Shown: one piece after another, positions 42,428-50,853 of the stretch
How positions within the stretch are numbered: the stretch's first letter is position 1
Layout of the letters: each line of letters begins with the position of its first letter
NCBI GenBank assembly: GCA_011391085.1
Contig: JAABRD010000004.1
Span: 62,001-126,000, forward strand
Length of the DNA: 64,000 bases
Origin: Thiotrichaceae bacterium
GTDB lineage: Bacteria; Pseudomonadota; Gammaproteobacteria; Beggiatoales; Beggiatoaceae
Direction: 5' to 3'
Translations under genes and position numbers: made by a program
The notes under the pieces: generated by a model
Told to the model about the DNA's origin: nothing
Databases searched by the model: none
What the model saw: the letters and a program-made list of their open reading frames with translations, nothing else

Positions 42428-45400
42428 CTAAAAACGCAGTTTCTTTAAATACTCCCCCATCGCCCGTTCTTTCACCTCTTCCTTGACCAACGGAAAAGTT
42501 GTTAAAATATAGCAAAACTCCTCTTTCGTCAAGCCATATAAATGCGCAATCATGCCATCCAACTCCGCCCGCACTTGGGCACGTTGTACGGAATCGGTAA
42601 GACCTGTCAGGTCTCGAAGACCTGACAGGTCGGCTACCTCTTTCGCTAATTCCTCATATTCCGGCGTGGTGCAGATGAGTCGCGCAGCACGGGTGACAAT
42701 GGGGAAGAATCGCGGGTCTTTGAGGGTGAGACGAGGTACGGGAAGTTGGTAAATATGAAAAAAAGTTAAATTGGTAGTTACCCGTTGCCTTACAAGATAG
42801 TCAAAGACGAAATTATTCCAGATGGCACTCAAGCAGACTGAAGAAAGTAGGTCGTTCGGCTTTTGATCGAACGGTGTAACTACATAAGGAAGTTTATTGT
42901 TTAGATAGATATTTTTAGGCAACACCGTCGCAATCATCGTTCTCTCATTCGTGTTACCCGCCACATCTCGAAACCCCAACCGATACCCCTGATACTCCAG
43001 CCATTGCCCCTTATTCTCCTCCTTTTTTCCCAACAACGCCTTTCTCCCTTCTGTCTCATCAATCCAATACTTCGGTTCCCCCCAACGATGATCAAACTGA
43101 TGAATCATCTTCCCCTCATACAACGGCAAGCGTCCCTTTCCTGGCGATGTTTGAAACAGATGACTGTCGTTGGTCATGTGAAATTCATTGGCCAACACCA
43201 AATTCCAAGTCCCCTCCAGTTTCTCCCCCAACAACGAAAATGTCAACATTTTTTGGGCAATCGCAATATCTTTTTCATTCTTAAATTCCATGACCGAATG
43301 TGAATTGGGAGACAATTTGCGAATCAAGTCGGTGCTTAACCACAGTCCACCTATCTTGGGGAAACGTGCCAATTCTTGAACCTCGTGACGCATAAACGCC
43401 GCTGGAAATTGACTCGTTTGACGACCTTTAAGAAAAGTCAACACGACAAATTTAAAGCGACTGTCCACCCCCTCAAAAATCGCTTTACGATTCTCGAAAC
43501 CAAATAAAGTCGTCACTTCAGCATGGTCAAATAACAAGTCCCGCAATCCTGTTGCCCCCAGGTCCGTATAAATGCCACTGGGAATGACAATCCCACATTG
43601 ACCACCGTCCCGCAACAAATTATGACACTGTTCGACAAATAACTTGTACAAATTAATATCGGTCCCAGTCTTTTTTCCATTCACCACTGCGCTTTGATGA
43701 GGATATTGGGGACTGCTACGAAAATATTGACTGACATACGGGAAACGACTCTGATAGGCCAACCAGGCGTGCTTCACTTCAGCAGTCTTCAACAACTGGG
43801 CTTGCGCTTTTTCAAACTCCTTGATGGTCATTTTATTCTTCGTCACCACCTCTGAATAGTCGGCGAAAAATTCCTTGGCTTGCGGTTTGAAAACCTCCCA
43901 CGGTGGATTCGTGATAATCGCATCAAACCCACCCCGTTTCAACACTTCATCAAACTCATACCCCCAATGGAAAGGATGCAACGTCACCAGGTCCGCCACC
44001 GTCAAAGGACGCTTTTTCGCCTTCCCTTCCTTCTGTTTCGTTTCATCCCAAGTCACCTCCTCAAACTGAATCTTCAGCCGTTCAAATTCTTTCAACAACA
44101 ACTGATTCAACTGGACTTGCGCGGCCTGTTTCTGGTGATAAATCTCATCCCGCAACCCTTGCAACTGGTCGGCAGCATAGCCAGAAGCGTCCCGATATAA
44201 CCCAATCAAACGATTCTTCTCGGCCAACACTTGTTGATAAGTCTTAGCTTCCCCCGCTTTGAACAAATACCCCGTCTTCCCGACTTCCATAAACTTCTCC
44301 CCATCCACTTTCAACAACCCAACCAACGAATTACCCGCTAACAAATTAAAATCAATATTGGGCAACGGTTCTAATTGATCCACCCGTTCCGCAGACGACA
44401 CCAACGCCAAAAACAGCCGCAACTTAGCAATTTCCGTCGCCTCCTCCATCACATCCACGCCAAATAAATTCTGCGAAATAATTTGCTTCTTAATATAATA
44501 CAGGACATTGGGATGATCCTTCTCCACTTCCCGCAACCGTTGCTTTAACTCCGCATCGGCTAAAAATGGAATCCGTCCCAAAACAGCAGTATAAACCTGA
44601 ATCAACATTTTCATGGCCGCCACCAAAAACGCCCCTGACCCACAAGCGGGGTCTAACAAAGTGAGACGTGGCAACACTTGCAACCATAAGTGCCGACACG
44701 AGTTGGCATCCAAGTGTATCAACAAGTCTGGCACACTGTCAAAAGGTCCCTTCCCCCCTTTGGAAAAGACGCCGTATGTGAAGAAAGCATTCACCTGTTC
44801 CAAAATCAATGGATAAATGGTCTGTTCGCATAAATACTCGGTAATCTCAGGCCGCGTATAATACGCCCCAAATTGCTTCTGATTAATATACTTCTCAAAA
44901 ATATACCCCAACACATTCGGATTGACCTCATTATCAGCCCCACCTGGCGTATCATTCAAGGACCAAGTATATTTCGCAAACAAGACAAACAAATTTGCAA
45001 ACGCCCGATCTGGCACCGTAATTGACGGCCACCGCTGTTCGATGGGATGGTGCAAAAACAACCCCCCATTGAGATAACGAATCTCCCCAATCAACCTGAC
45101 CACTTGCGCCGCCCGTTCCGGTTGCGGCTTGGCAAACCCGTCAAAAAACAACGCTTGCAAGAACTCCGCATAAAACCGATTCTCCCCCCGTTGCTGACTC
45201 TCCGCCAACTTCTTGACCAAGTAATCATGGTTGCCGTTATCCAAAAATCCTGTCTTCTGCAAAAACCAAATAAACATCAAACGGTTTAACAAAACTGAGG
45301 CATACCACCGCCGATCCCGATCCTCCTCAATCCCCCCAATCAAATCCGTAAACGTCAAATGTTGGGTTTCAAAATCTTGATAAAATTGTTTCGTGACCCG

Positions 45401-45901
45401 TTCCACATCCAACGCTTTCTGTAACTTCTCGACCACCTTTAACACCGAGACGTTGCCCGCCTCATCAAACTCGTTGAAGTCAATCAACATGGCGGGGAGT
45501 TGACTGATCAACAACTCCCCGGTTTGCCCTTGACAATAATACAACTCCCGCGCCTGCGCCTCCCCAGGTTTCACCCAGGACCAAAGACTTTGCGTCGGTT
45601 GCGGAGACTTGTCTAGGAAGATCAGCAGATGTTCATGATGATACTGACGAACATGTTGATGAATCGCCAACCGTTCTGTCGCATTCGGCAATCGCTTCGT
45701 CGCGGAGATTATTTCAAACACCCACACTCCCCCCAATTCCGCAATCGGCCGCCGGGTCCATTGACACTCGGCCACCGCCTCCGCCTCCGTAACCACATTG
45801 AACGACGGTGGATTCGACCAACCGAGTTCCTCAATCAAGAGGTCGTGAAATTGAAATTGTTGAATGCGTTGTTTGGTGTTTAAGAGATTGAGTTGAGACA
45901 T
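42428..45901 (-). CDS. Type IIG restriction-modification enzyme (Eco57I-type N6-adenine methylase)
   Basis: This 1157-aa single-chain enzyme has an N-terminal ~300 residues with a possible nuclease segment (VWVFEIISATKRLPN), a methylase core with motif I DPACGSGAFLVA and motif IV NPPWEVF, ALIGGNSLVG-like AGNSLVGLL, and C-terminal target recognition sequence. Family knowledge: it methylates adenine and cuts beside an asymmetric site, or works as a BREX/DISARM-like methylase. Near the C-terminus a dispersed palindrome has inserted in frame (42601-42630, encoding DLSGLRDLTGL). The frame is otherwise complete. Confidence 0.85.
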   Translation of the reverse strand: MSQLNLLNTKQRIQQFQFHDLLIEELGWSNPPSFNVVTEAEAVAECQWTRRPIAELGGVWVFEIISATKRLPNATERLAIHQHVRQYHHEHLLIFLDKSPQPTQSLWSWVKPGEAQARELYYCQGQTGELLISQLPAMLIDFNEFDEAGNVSVLKVVEKLQKALDVERVTKQFYQDFETQHLTFTDLIGGIEEDRDRRWYASVLLNRLMFIWFLQKTGFLDNGNHDYLVKKLAESQQRGENRFYAEFLQALFFDGFAKPQPERAAQVVRLIGEIRYLNGGLFLHHPIEQRWPSITVPDRAFANLFVLFAKYTWSLNDTPGGADNEVNPNVLGYIFEKYINQKQFGAYYTRPEITEYLCEQTIYPLILEQVNAFFTYGVFSKGGKGPFDSVPDLLIHLDANSCRHLWLQVLPRLTLLDPACGSGAFLVAAMKMLIQVYTAVLGRIPFLADAELKQRLREVEKDHPNVLYYIKKQIISQNLFGVDVMEEATEIAKLRLFLALVSSAERVDQLEPLPNIDFNLLAGNSLVGLLKVDGEKFMEVGKTGYLFKAGEAKTYQQVLAEKNRLIGLYRDASGYAADQLQGLRDEIYHQKQAAQVQLNQLLLKEFERLKIQFEEVTWDETKQKEGKAKKRPLTVADLVTLHPFHWGYEFDEVLKRGGFDAIITNPPWEVFKPQAKEFFADYSEVVTKNKMTIKEFEKAQAQLLKTAEVKHAWLAYQSRFPYVSQYFRSSPQYPHQSAVVNGKKTGTDINLYKLFVEQCHNLLRDGGQCGIVIPSGIYTDLGATGLRDLLFDHAEVTTLFGFENRKAIFEGVDSRFKFVVLTFLKGRQTSQFPAAFMRHEVQELARFPKIGGLWLSTDLIRKLSPNSHSVMEFKNEKDIAIAQKMLTFSLLGEKLEGTWNLVLANEFHMTNDSHLFQTSPGKGRLPLYEGKMIHQFDHRWGEPKYWIDETEGRKALLGKKEENKGQWLEYQGYRLGFRDVAGNTNERTMIATVLPKNIYLNNKLPYVVTPFDQKPNDLLSSVCLSAIWNNFVFDYLVRQRVTTNLTFFHIYQLPVPRLTLKDPRFFPIVTRAARLICTTPEYEELAKEVADLSGLRDLTGLTDSVQRAQVRAELDGMIAHLYGLTKEEFCYILTTFPLVKEEVKERAMGEYLKKLRF
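42601..42630. repeat. Palindrome inserted inside the restriction enzyme gene
   Basis: GACCTGTCAGGTCTCGAAG and its complement form a 30-bp palindrome, the same family as 1994-2026. It is read in frame and adds about ten residues without a stop. Confidence 0.75.
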
Positions 45902-45931
45902 AATTTAACCTTTTTATACTGATTCAGTAAA

Positions 45932-46343
45932 GTGTTGGAGTAGAGGCTTTAGCCGGTGACGGTGTTGGAGTAGAGGCTTTAGCCGGTGACGGTGTTGGAG
46001 TAGAGGCTTTAGCCGGTGGGGGCAGAACAGAATTGAAAGCGCGGTGCCCACCCACCGGCTAAAGCCTCTAGTCCATCGGTATATTGAAATTGTTGTGCCC
46101 ACCCACCGGCTAAAGCCTCTAGTCCATCGGTATATTGAAATTGTCGTGCCCACCCTCCGGCTAAAGCCTCTAGTCCATCGGTATATTGAAATTGTCGTGC
46201 CCTCTCTCCGGCTAAAGCTGCCAAAAAGTTCCCCGAAATGAATCGCCAGGTGGAGTGGAGGCTTTAGCCGGCCGGCGGTAGGCGCCCCGCAATTTGAGTG
46301 GGGGGGTGATGCCTACGGCCGGCCGGCTAAAGCCTCCACTCCA
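45932..46343. repeat. Array of amplified R2 arms: 30-bp and 51-bp tandem repeats
   Basis: Three copies of a 30-bp unit (GTGTTGGAGTAGAGGCTTTA...) fill 45932-46021. A 51-bp unit containing CCGGCTAAAGCCTCTAGTCC then repeats at 46044, 46095, 46146 and 46197 (last copy cut). A further R2-like pair with GGAGTGGAGGCTTTAGCC ends covers 46252-46343. The 497-bp gap between the restriction enzyme and the helicase fragment is entirely repeat DNA. Confidence 0.85.
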
Positions 46344-46398
46344 ACAAAGCCTCTAATCCATCGCCATTTTAACTCTTTGGCCACTTTAATTCCTTTAA

Positions 46399-47535
46399 CT
46401 ATACCAACCCCATCGAACAAACAATTTGTGCCTCCTGCACCACGTCTTCTTCACTGATCACACATAACTGGTCTGCTTCATAGAGGGTCACGACTAATTC
46501 TAGCAGAGTGTCGTCACGAATACCAACTCGCAATTGTCGCGTCAACGTCTCTCGCGCACTGTGTCGCAAGGGATAACGATACAGTAAATCTATGGCTTTG
46601 GGAAGCGCGGGCGATTCTAACAACTTGCCACGTTGTTGCACATAATTTTTTAACCGTTCATACGTGCGATAACGCGCCCCAGTTTTCTTTCCCAATTGCC
46701 CACCCGTTTGCTTCTCTTCCTGCAATAAGCGTTCAATACCCAGTTTCACCCACTCATGATGATGGTCTTGCCGAGGCAATGCAGGCGTAGTGGGGAGACA
46801 GTAAGCCGCGTTTAAAATCGCCAATTGCGATTCTGTCATCGCTTGACCAGTCTCGTCTAGCCAGGCTAACGCATCATTACCTTCGGTGGTGCGCAAGTAC
46901 ACTAATACACCCTTATAAGATTGCGCTGGTAGAGATGGAATCAAGGCTTCTAACTTAGGGTCTTGCTGGATAGCCTGATGCCAAATTTGATAGGCATAAG
47001 AGGACAAGTCAATATCTTTATCATCGTCATCCAAAATCCCGGCGGCTTCATTGTACAAATCTTGCCAACGTTGCGTATTCAAACTGTCTTCTTCAAAAAA
47101 AGTTTCGTCAGTCCCCACCACTTCGGCATTTTCACGTAATCGTTGGGCGACCCGCGCCCGCAGTTGAATAATTTTTTCGACACCAGCGGCCGGCAAAAAA
47201 GAGTAGCAAAAAATTCGGTCTGCCGTTTGGCCAATGCGGTCCACGCGCCCAGCCCGTTGGACAAGACGAATAATTGCCCAAGGGAGGTCATAGTTGATAA
47301 TGATGTGACAATCTTGCAAATTTTGCTCTTCCGATAACACATCGGTAGCAATTAAGACTCGCAATTCTGGTACCGCCTCCAAGGAGGAGGACTTAGGAGT
47401 GAGGTGGCGTGGATTACTGTGCGGACTAAATCGGTGTGCCAAGGCGGTTGGATTTTCCACTGCCCCCGTGACTTCTGCCAGGTTAGGAATCTCCTCTTGC
47501 AGTTGTTTGACCAGATAATGGGTGGTGTCTGCAAA
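46399..47535 (-). pseudogene. C-terminal fragment of an SNF2/SF2 helicase, cut by an R6 element
   Basis: The frame encodes FADTTHYLVKQ, then the helicase C-lobe: VLIATDVLSE (motif V region), NYDLPW and QRAGRVDRIGQ (motif VI), followed by ~260 residues of accessory sequence. The N-terminal ATPase lobe with Walker A/B is missing. A TAA at 47536-47538 lies at the boundary with the R6 element and the expected upstream part is not found nearby. In related genomes such helicases sit beside Eco57I-type methylases, so this was probably the partner of the gene at 42428. A GTG at 47460 could start a shortened protein. Confidence 0.75.
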
Positions 47536-47536
47536 T

Positions 47537-47636
47537 TATAGAGGTGAGAATTAATTTTTAATGAAGACCTCGTAGGTTTTCAAAACCTACGAGGTCTATG
47601 GCGAGAAACTATTAAAAAACTATTCTCGCCTCTATA
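47537..47636. mobile_element. R6 MITE-like element ending the helicase fragment
   Basis: A 100-bp element has ends TATAGAGGTGAGAATTA and TATTCTCGCCTCTATA. Inside is the perfect palindrome GACCTCGTAGGTTTTC... (47566-47596). Confidence 0.75.
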
Positions 47637-47767
47637 AACTTGTATGATTTTCCCTGGAGCGCAAAATGATGGCGCCTTTGTACCCCCCAGCCTCCCCGCA
47701 CGCAGGGGGGTCACTCCCCCCGTGTACGGGGGGCTGGGGGGGTACCAAAATAAGTGAATATCACTAT
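47637..47767. mobile_element. R5-like element, left end degraded
   Basis: Shares TTGTATGATTTTCCCTGGAGCGC with the R5 copy at 49130 and ends GAATATCACTATA. The core is a CCCCCC.../GGGGGG hairpin (TACCCCCCAGCC and complement). The expected left TATAGTGATATT end has been lost next to R6. Confidence 0.6.
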
Positions 47768-47822
47768 ATCTAGTCAGACTATCCGCAATTTGAGTGAAAG
47801 TCAAGGGGGGTGAGGAAAAATT

Positions 47823-47999
47823 TTATTTTTGTTTCTTCGTTTTTGGGACAACACCATGTAGCACAAGGGTCAGGACTGCCAGTCCTTGAAAATTCTTCAA
47901 CTTAATCGCGTGGAATGGTTGGAAATACTGTAAAAATTGTTCAGGTCTCATCGCCGCCAGTTGATTCTTGATAGCCTCTTGAATCAACAAGTCATCGTC
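47823..47999 (-). pseudogene. Short gene remnant
   Basis: An open stretch of 58 codons without a start reads DDDLLIQEAIKNQLAAMRPE and ends LVLHGVVPKTKKQK. It looks like real protein composition but matches no family I can name. Its orientation is that of the helicase and restriction genes. It contains the AAGGACTGGCAGTCCT palindrome. Confidence 0.35.
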
Positions 48000-48056
48000 T
48001 CAGCAGTTTCATCCTTTTTAAGAAACTATCACTGTACTTTCGAAACGAATCTAAGT

Positions 48057-48062
48057 TATAAT
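48057..48062 (+). promoter_or_regulatory. -10 box TATAAT upstream of smpB
   Basis: A perfect TATAAT lies 41 bp before the smpB start. A matching -35 is not obvious. Confidence 0.4.
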
Positions 48063-48102
48063 ATCACATTCTTTAACAAATTTACAACGTTCACATCACA
48101 CT

Positions 48103-48570
48103 ATGGCCAAAACAGCAAAAACTCCAAGTAGTACCATCTGCCTGAACAAAAAGGCAGGGTTTGATTATTTTTTACAGGAACGCATAGAAGCGGGCGTAGT
48201 TTTGACGGGTTGGGAAGTCAAAAGCCTACGGGCGGGACATGTGCAAATTCGGGACACCTATGTATTGTTGAAGGGAGGCGAAGCCTGGTTACTCGGTTCT
48301 GTGATTACGCCTTTAAACACGGTCTCTACTCACTTTATACCGGATGCCCAACGGACTCGTAAATTGTTGTTGCATCGGGCGGAATTAAGTAAATTGATAG
48401 GTGCCGTAGAACGCAAAGGGCAAGCGTTGATACCCACGGCTATGTATTGGAAAAATGGGCGCGTGAAAGTAGAAATTGCGTTGGCCAAGGGTAAAAAAGA
48501 ACATGAAAAACGCGATGCGGAAAAAGACCGGGAATGGCAACGTGAGAAAGAGAGGTTATTCAAACACTAA
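48103..48570 (+). CDS. smpB: SsrA-binding protein
   Basis: This 155-aa OB-fold protein has [29 protein letters not shown], the DTYVLL strand and a basic C-terminal tail ([17 protein letters not shown]) that enters the ribosomal mRNA channel. It delivers tmRNA to stalled ribosomes for trans-translation. Full length. It is followed 1 bp later by dtd, an apparent two-gene translation quality-control operon. Confidence 0.95.
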   Translation: MAKTAKTPSSTICLNKKAGFDYFLQERIEAGVVLTGWEVKSLRAGHVQIRDTYVLLKGGEAWLLGSVITPLNTVSTHFIPDAQRTRKLLLHRAELSKLIGAVERKGQALIPTAMYWKNGRVKVEIALAKGKKEHEKRDAEKDREWQREKERLFKH

Positions 48571-48571
48571 G

Positions 48572-49012
48572 ATGATTGGACTGTTACAACGAGTGACCAC
48601 AGCTAAGGTGGTCGTTGACCATCACCAGATTGCCCAAATTGAGGAGGGATTGTTAGTCTTCATTGGTGTCGAACGAGGCGATACCACTTCTCAAGCAGAC
48701 CGTCTCTTAGAACGATTGTTAACTTATCGAATCTTTTCTGACGAGATGGGAAAGATGAATGTCAGTTTGAGTGAAACGGGTGGCGGACTGTTGTTAGTTC
48801 CTCAATTCACCTTACCTGCTGATACTCGCAAAGGCACTCGTCCCAGTTTTACGCCGGCGGCCTCTCCTGACTTGGGGGAGAGGTTGTTTAACTATTTATG
48901 TGTTCAAGCCAAGCAACGGCATCCTCAAGTGGCGACGGGACAATTTGGGGCATCTATGCAAGTCAGTTTGGTCAATGATGGACCGGTGACATTTTGGTTG
49001 CAGGTGAAATAA
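48572..49012 (+). CDS. dtd: D-aminoacyl-tRNA deacylase
   Basis: Starting at 48572 ([13 protein letters not shown]) gives 146 aa, the usual Dtd length. A longer frame inside smpB is rejected. The two active-site motifs are present: [11 protein letters not shown] (SQxTL-like) and [10 protein letters not shown] (GP-cis-Pro motif). It removes D-amino acids and glycine wrongly attached to tRNA. Only 1 bp separates it from smpB. Confidence 0.94.
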   Translation: MIGLLQRVTTAKVVVDHHQIAQIEEGLLVFIGVERGDTTSQADRLLERLLTYRIFSDEMGKMNVSLSETGGGLLLVPQFTLPADTRKGTRPSFTPAASPDLGERLFNYLCVQAKQRHPQVATGQFGASMQVSLVNDGPVTFWLQVK

Positions 49013-49129
49013 GAAAAAGGACTTACGCCCTCACCCCAACCCTCCCCTCCCTGCACACAGGGAGGAAGTCATTCCCCCCCGCGTGCGGCTAGGGGTACAC
49101 TCAACGAGTGGCAATCAGGGCTACGTAAG
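49013..49129. other. GC-rich hairpin remnant
   Basis: A degenerate CCCTCCCTGCACACAGGGAGG stem and CCCCCCGCGTGCGG pieces resemble the R5 cores at 47690 and 54030. No gene. Confidence 0.4.
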
Positions 49130-49258
49130 TATAGTGATATTCCTCCAAATTTGTACGATTTTCGCTGGAGCGCCGGGCGCACGGGGCGCAATAATTTTTA
49201 TTGCGCTCCAGAGGACAAGGTAGAGGACAAGGTACAAGTTTGTATGAATATCACTATA
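49130..49258. mobile_element. R5 MITE-like element
   Basis: Ends TATAGTGATATT and AATATCACTATA. The inner arms include GGAGCGC...GCGCTCC. 129 bp, noncoding. Confidence 0.75.
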
Positions 49259-49260
49259 AG

Positions 49261-49413
49261 GGTAGTGATGCAATGTGGGTGATATGTTTCCCCTCACCCC
49301 CGGCCCCTCTCCCTACGGGCGTGGGGAAAAAACTACGGATTCCGCCGTTCCCCCCACGCCCGTAGGGCGTGAGGTGATGGTAACATGAATATCACCCAGA
49401 TTGCATCACTACC
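49261..49413. mobile_element. R1 MITE-like element
   Basis: Complete R1 ends. The core contains an extra CCCACGCCCGTAGGG arm similar to the copy at 16969. It lies 2 bp after the R5 element and 7 bp before the stop of the frameshifted nuclease. Confidence 0.85.
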
Positions 49414-49420
49414 GGCAATT

Positions 49421-50589
49421 TTAACCAATACTACTTCCTAACTCCGTCTCCGCCAAGGAATTGGCCATCATCACTTGAGTCAGCCAATTTTCTAACTGTT
49501 CCAGATTAGCCGTGGCCTCAATCCGATGCCTCACCGTTTCGGTAAATTCGGTAAATTTTAGTTGTAATTGCCGCAACAAGAGTTTCTTGGTTTGTTGTTG
49601 CATCCCTTGTTGCATCCCTTGCTGCATCCCTTGCTGCATCCCTTGCTGCATCCCTTGTTGCATCCCTTGCTGCATCCCTTGCTGCATCCCTTGCTGCATC
49701 CCTTGTTGCATTCCCTTTTGCAAGCCTTGCTGTAGCTGTTCGGCCAACAGCGTGTTGGTTATCGACAAGCGTCTTAAATCCTCTGGATAGGTTTGGAAAT
49801 AACGCTCGATATAGGGAATCACCGCTTCGTGTACTTCTACATCATGGGTTTGCATACGTTGAACCTCCCAAATTTTTTGCCAAATCGTTAAAGGATCAGC
49901 CGTTAGGCCAATCCTCAAGGTTAATAAGATATAGTCTAGCAGACCTTCCTTAAAACATAAAGCAATAAAATCCGCCAGTTTTTTCCCTCGTGCTAAGGGT
50001 AGCAGGGGATAATTGGCTGGTTTCAAGTCCAATTCGCTGGGATGAATCAGCCATTGGGCAATCCCAACCGTAGAGTGATAAATCCCATTATCGTCCGTGG
50101 GTTTGAAATGAAATTCCTCTTGTAACTTTAAAATTTTGTCAGGCCTGGTGACGCAAACTATCGTCAGAGTTCGCTGACTAGGTAATTGATTCAGATGGCT
50201 GTCTGACGATTCTGGGTCAGGGGTGTCATCGGGGTTTGAAGCATCCTCCGGGTCTGGTGTATCCTCCTCCGTAGTTTTCTTCTCTAGTACCGCACCCAAG
50301 CCCCACGCCCGCATCATAATTTTGTTATAATCCAGAAGGTGAGTGGGTCATGAATGCCTTTAAATTCCAGTGCATTGAGGCGTTTGAAATAGGCGAAAAT
50401 GGTGGGTTGTAAACATTGCCGTTGTTCGGCCGTTGGACAACTGACGACTAAATCAATCGCCCGCCCACGAAAGAAGACTTCGCGTTGGGTTTCGACGGTT
50501 AGTCCCAACCCTTCAAATAATTTACGGTAGAAATCTTTGGCCGTATCATCAAACGGTTCGGCGGTGATATGGGGTACATTGTTATCCAT
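49421..50589 (-). pseudogene. PD-(D/E)XK nuclease-like gene split by a frameshift
   Basis: The first frame (50589 to 50314) starts MDNNVPHITAEPFDD and carries GRAIDLVV and LEFKGIHDPLTF, a restriction-endonuclease-like D...E-x-K set. The second (50317 to 49421) continues IMMRAWGLG. Reading through the junction with a one-base shift gives DPLTF then DYNKIMMRAWGLG, which looks like the ancestral join, so this is probably one gene with a frameshift near 50320-50326. The tail contains ~10 MQQG repeats (12-bp units) and a helical end. Sequencing error or programmed shift cannot be excluded. Confidence 0.65.
49595..49714. repeat. 12-bp tandem repeat encoding MQQG units
   Basis: Nine GCATCCCTTGYT units plus one variant in the plus strand, encoding (MQQG)n on the minus strand. 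Units are multiples of three, so copy changes alter length, not frame. Confidence 0.85.
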
Positions 50590-50660
50590 ATGTGCCTGTA
50601 GTCGGTGTTTGGGTCGGTTTGACAATCTGGGAGGTGAGGTGATGAATGGGTTGGTAGTTA

Positions 50661-50790
50661 GACCTCCGAGGTGCTCTGCGACCTCGGAGGTCTGGCCGAC
50701 TGACACTTTTGCACAGTGAGACCTCCGAGGTCTGGCCAACTGATATGTTTGCGCAGAGAGACCTCCGAGGTCTCGAAAACCTCGGAGGTC
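50661..50790. repeat. Cluster of GACCTCCGAGGTC palindromes
   Basis: Three related palindromes built from ACCTCCGAGGTCT and ACCTCGGAGGTCT lie between the nuclease gene and ppdK. An R4 half (GACGCACCCTAC) follows at ~50829-50842. Confidence 0.7.
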
Positions 50791-50853
50791 TTGGCCAACG
50801 GTGCAATCACTACCCCCAAACGGTGCGTGGGACGCACCCTACAATTTGTTACC

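Noticed and set aside
46044-46217. 51-bp direct repeats considered as a CRISPR array
   Set aside because: Units are contiguous, without unique spacers, and consist of an R2 arm plus flank. No cas genes are nearby.
45914-46241. Overlapping ORFs on both strands with repeated YRWTRGFSR or HRLKPLVHR peptides
   Set aside because: They are translations of 30- and 51-bp tandem R2 repeats, whose unit lengths are multiples of three. No ribosome site and no domain, so not genes.
50661-50790. Palindrome cluster considered as a CRISPR or attC array
   Set aside because: Repeat spacing is irregular, intervening DNA is partly shared, and no integrase or cas gene is present.
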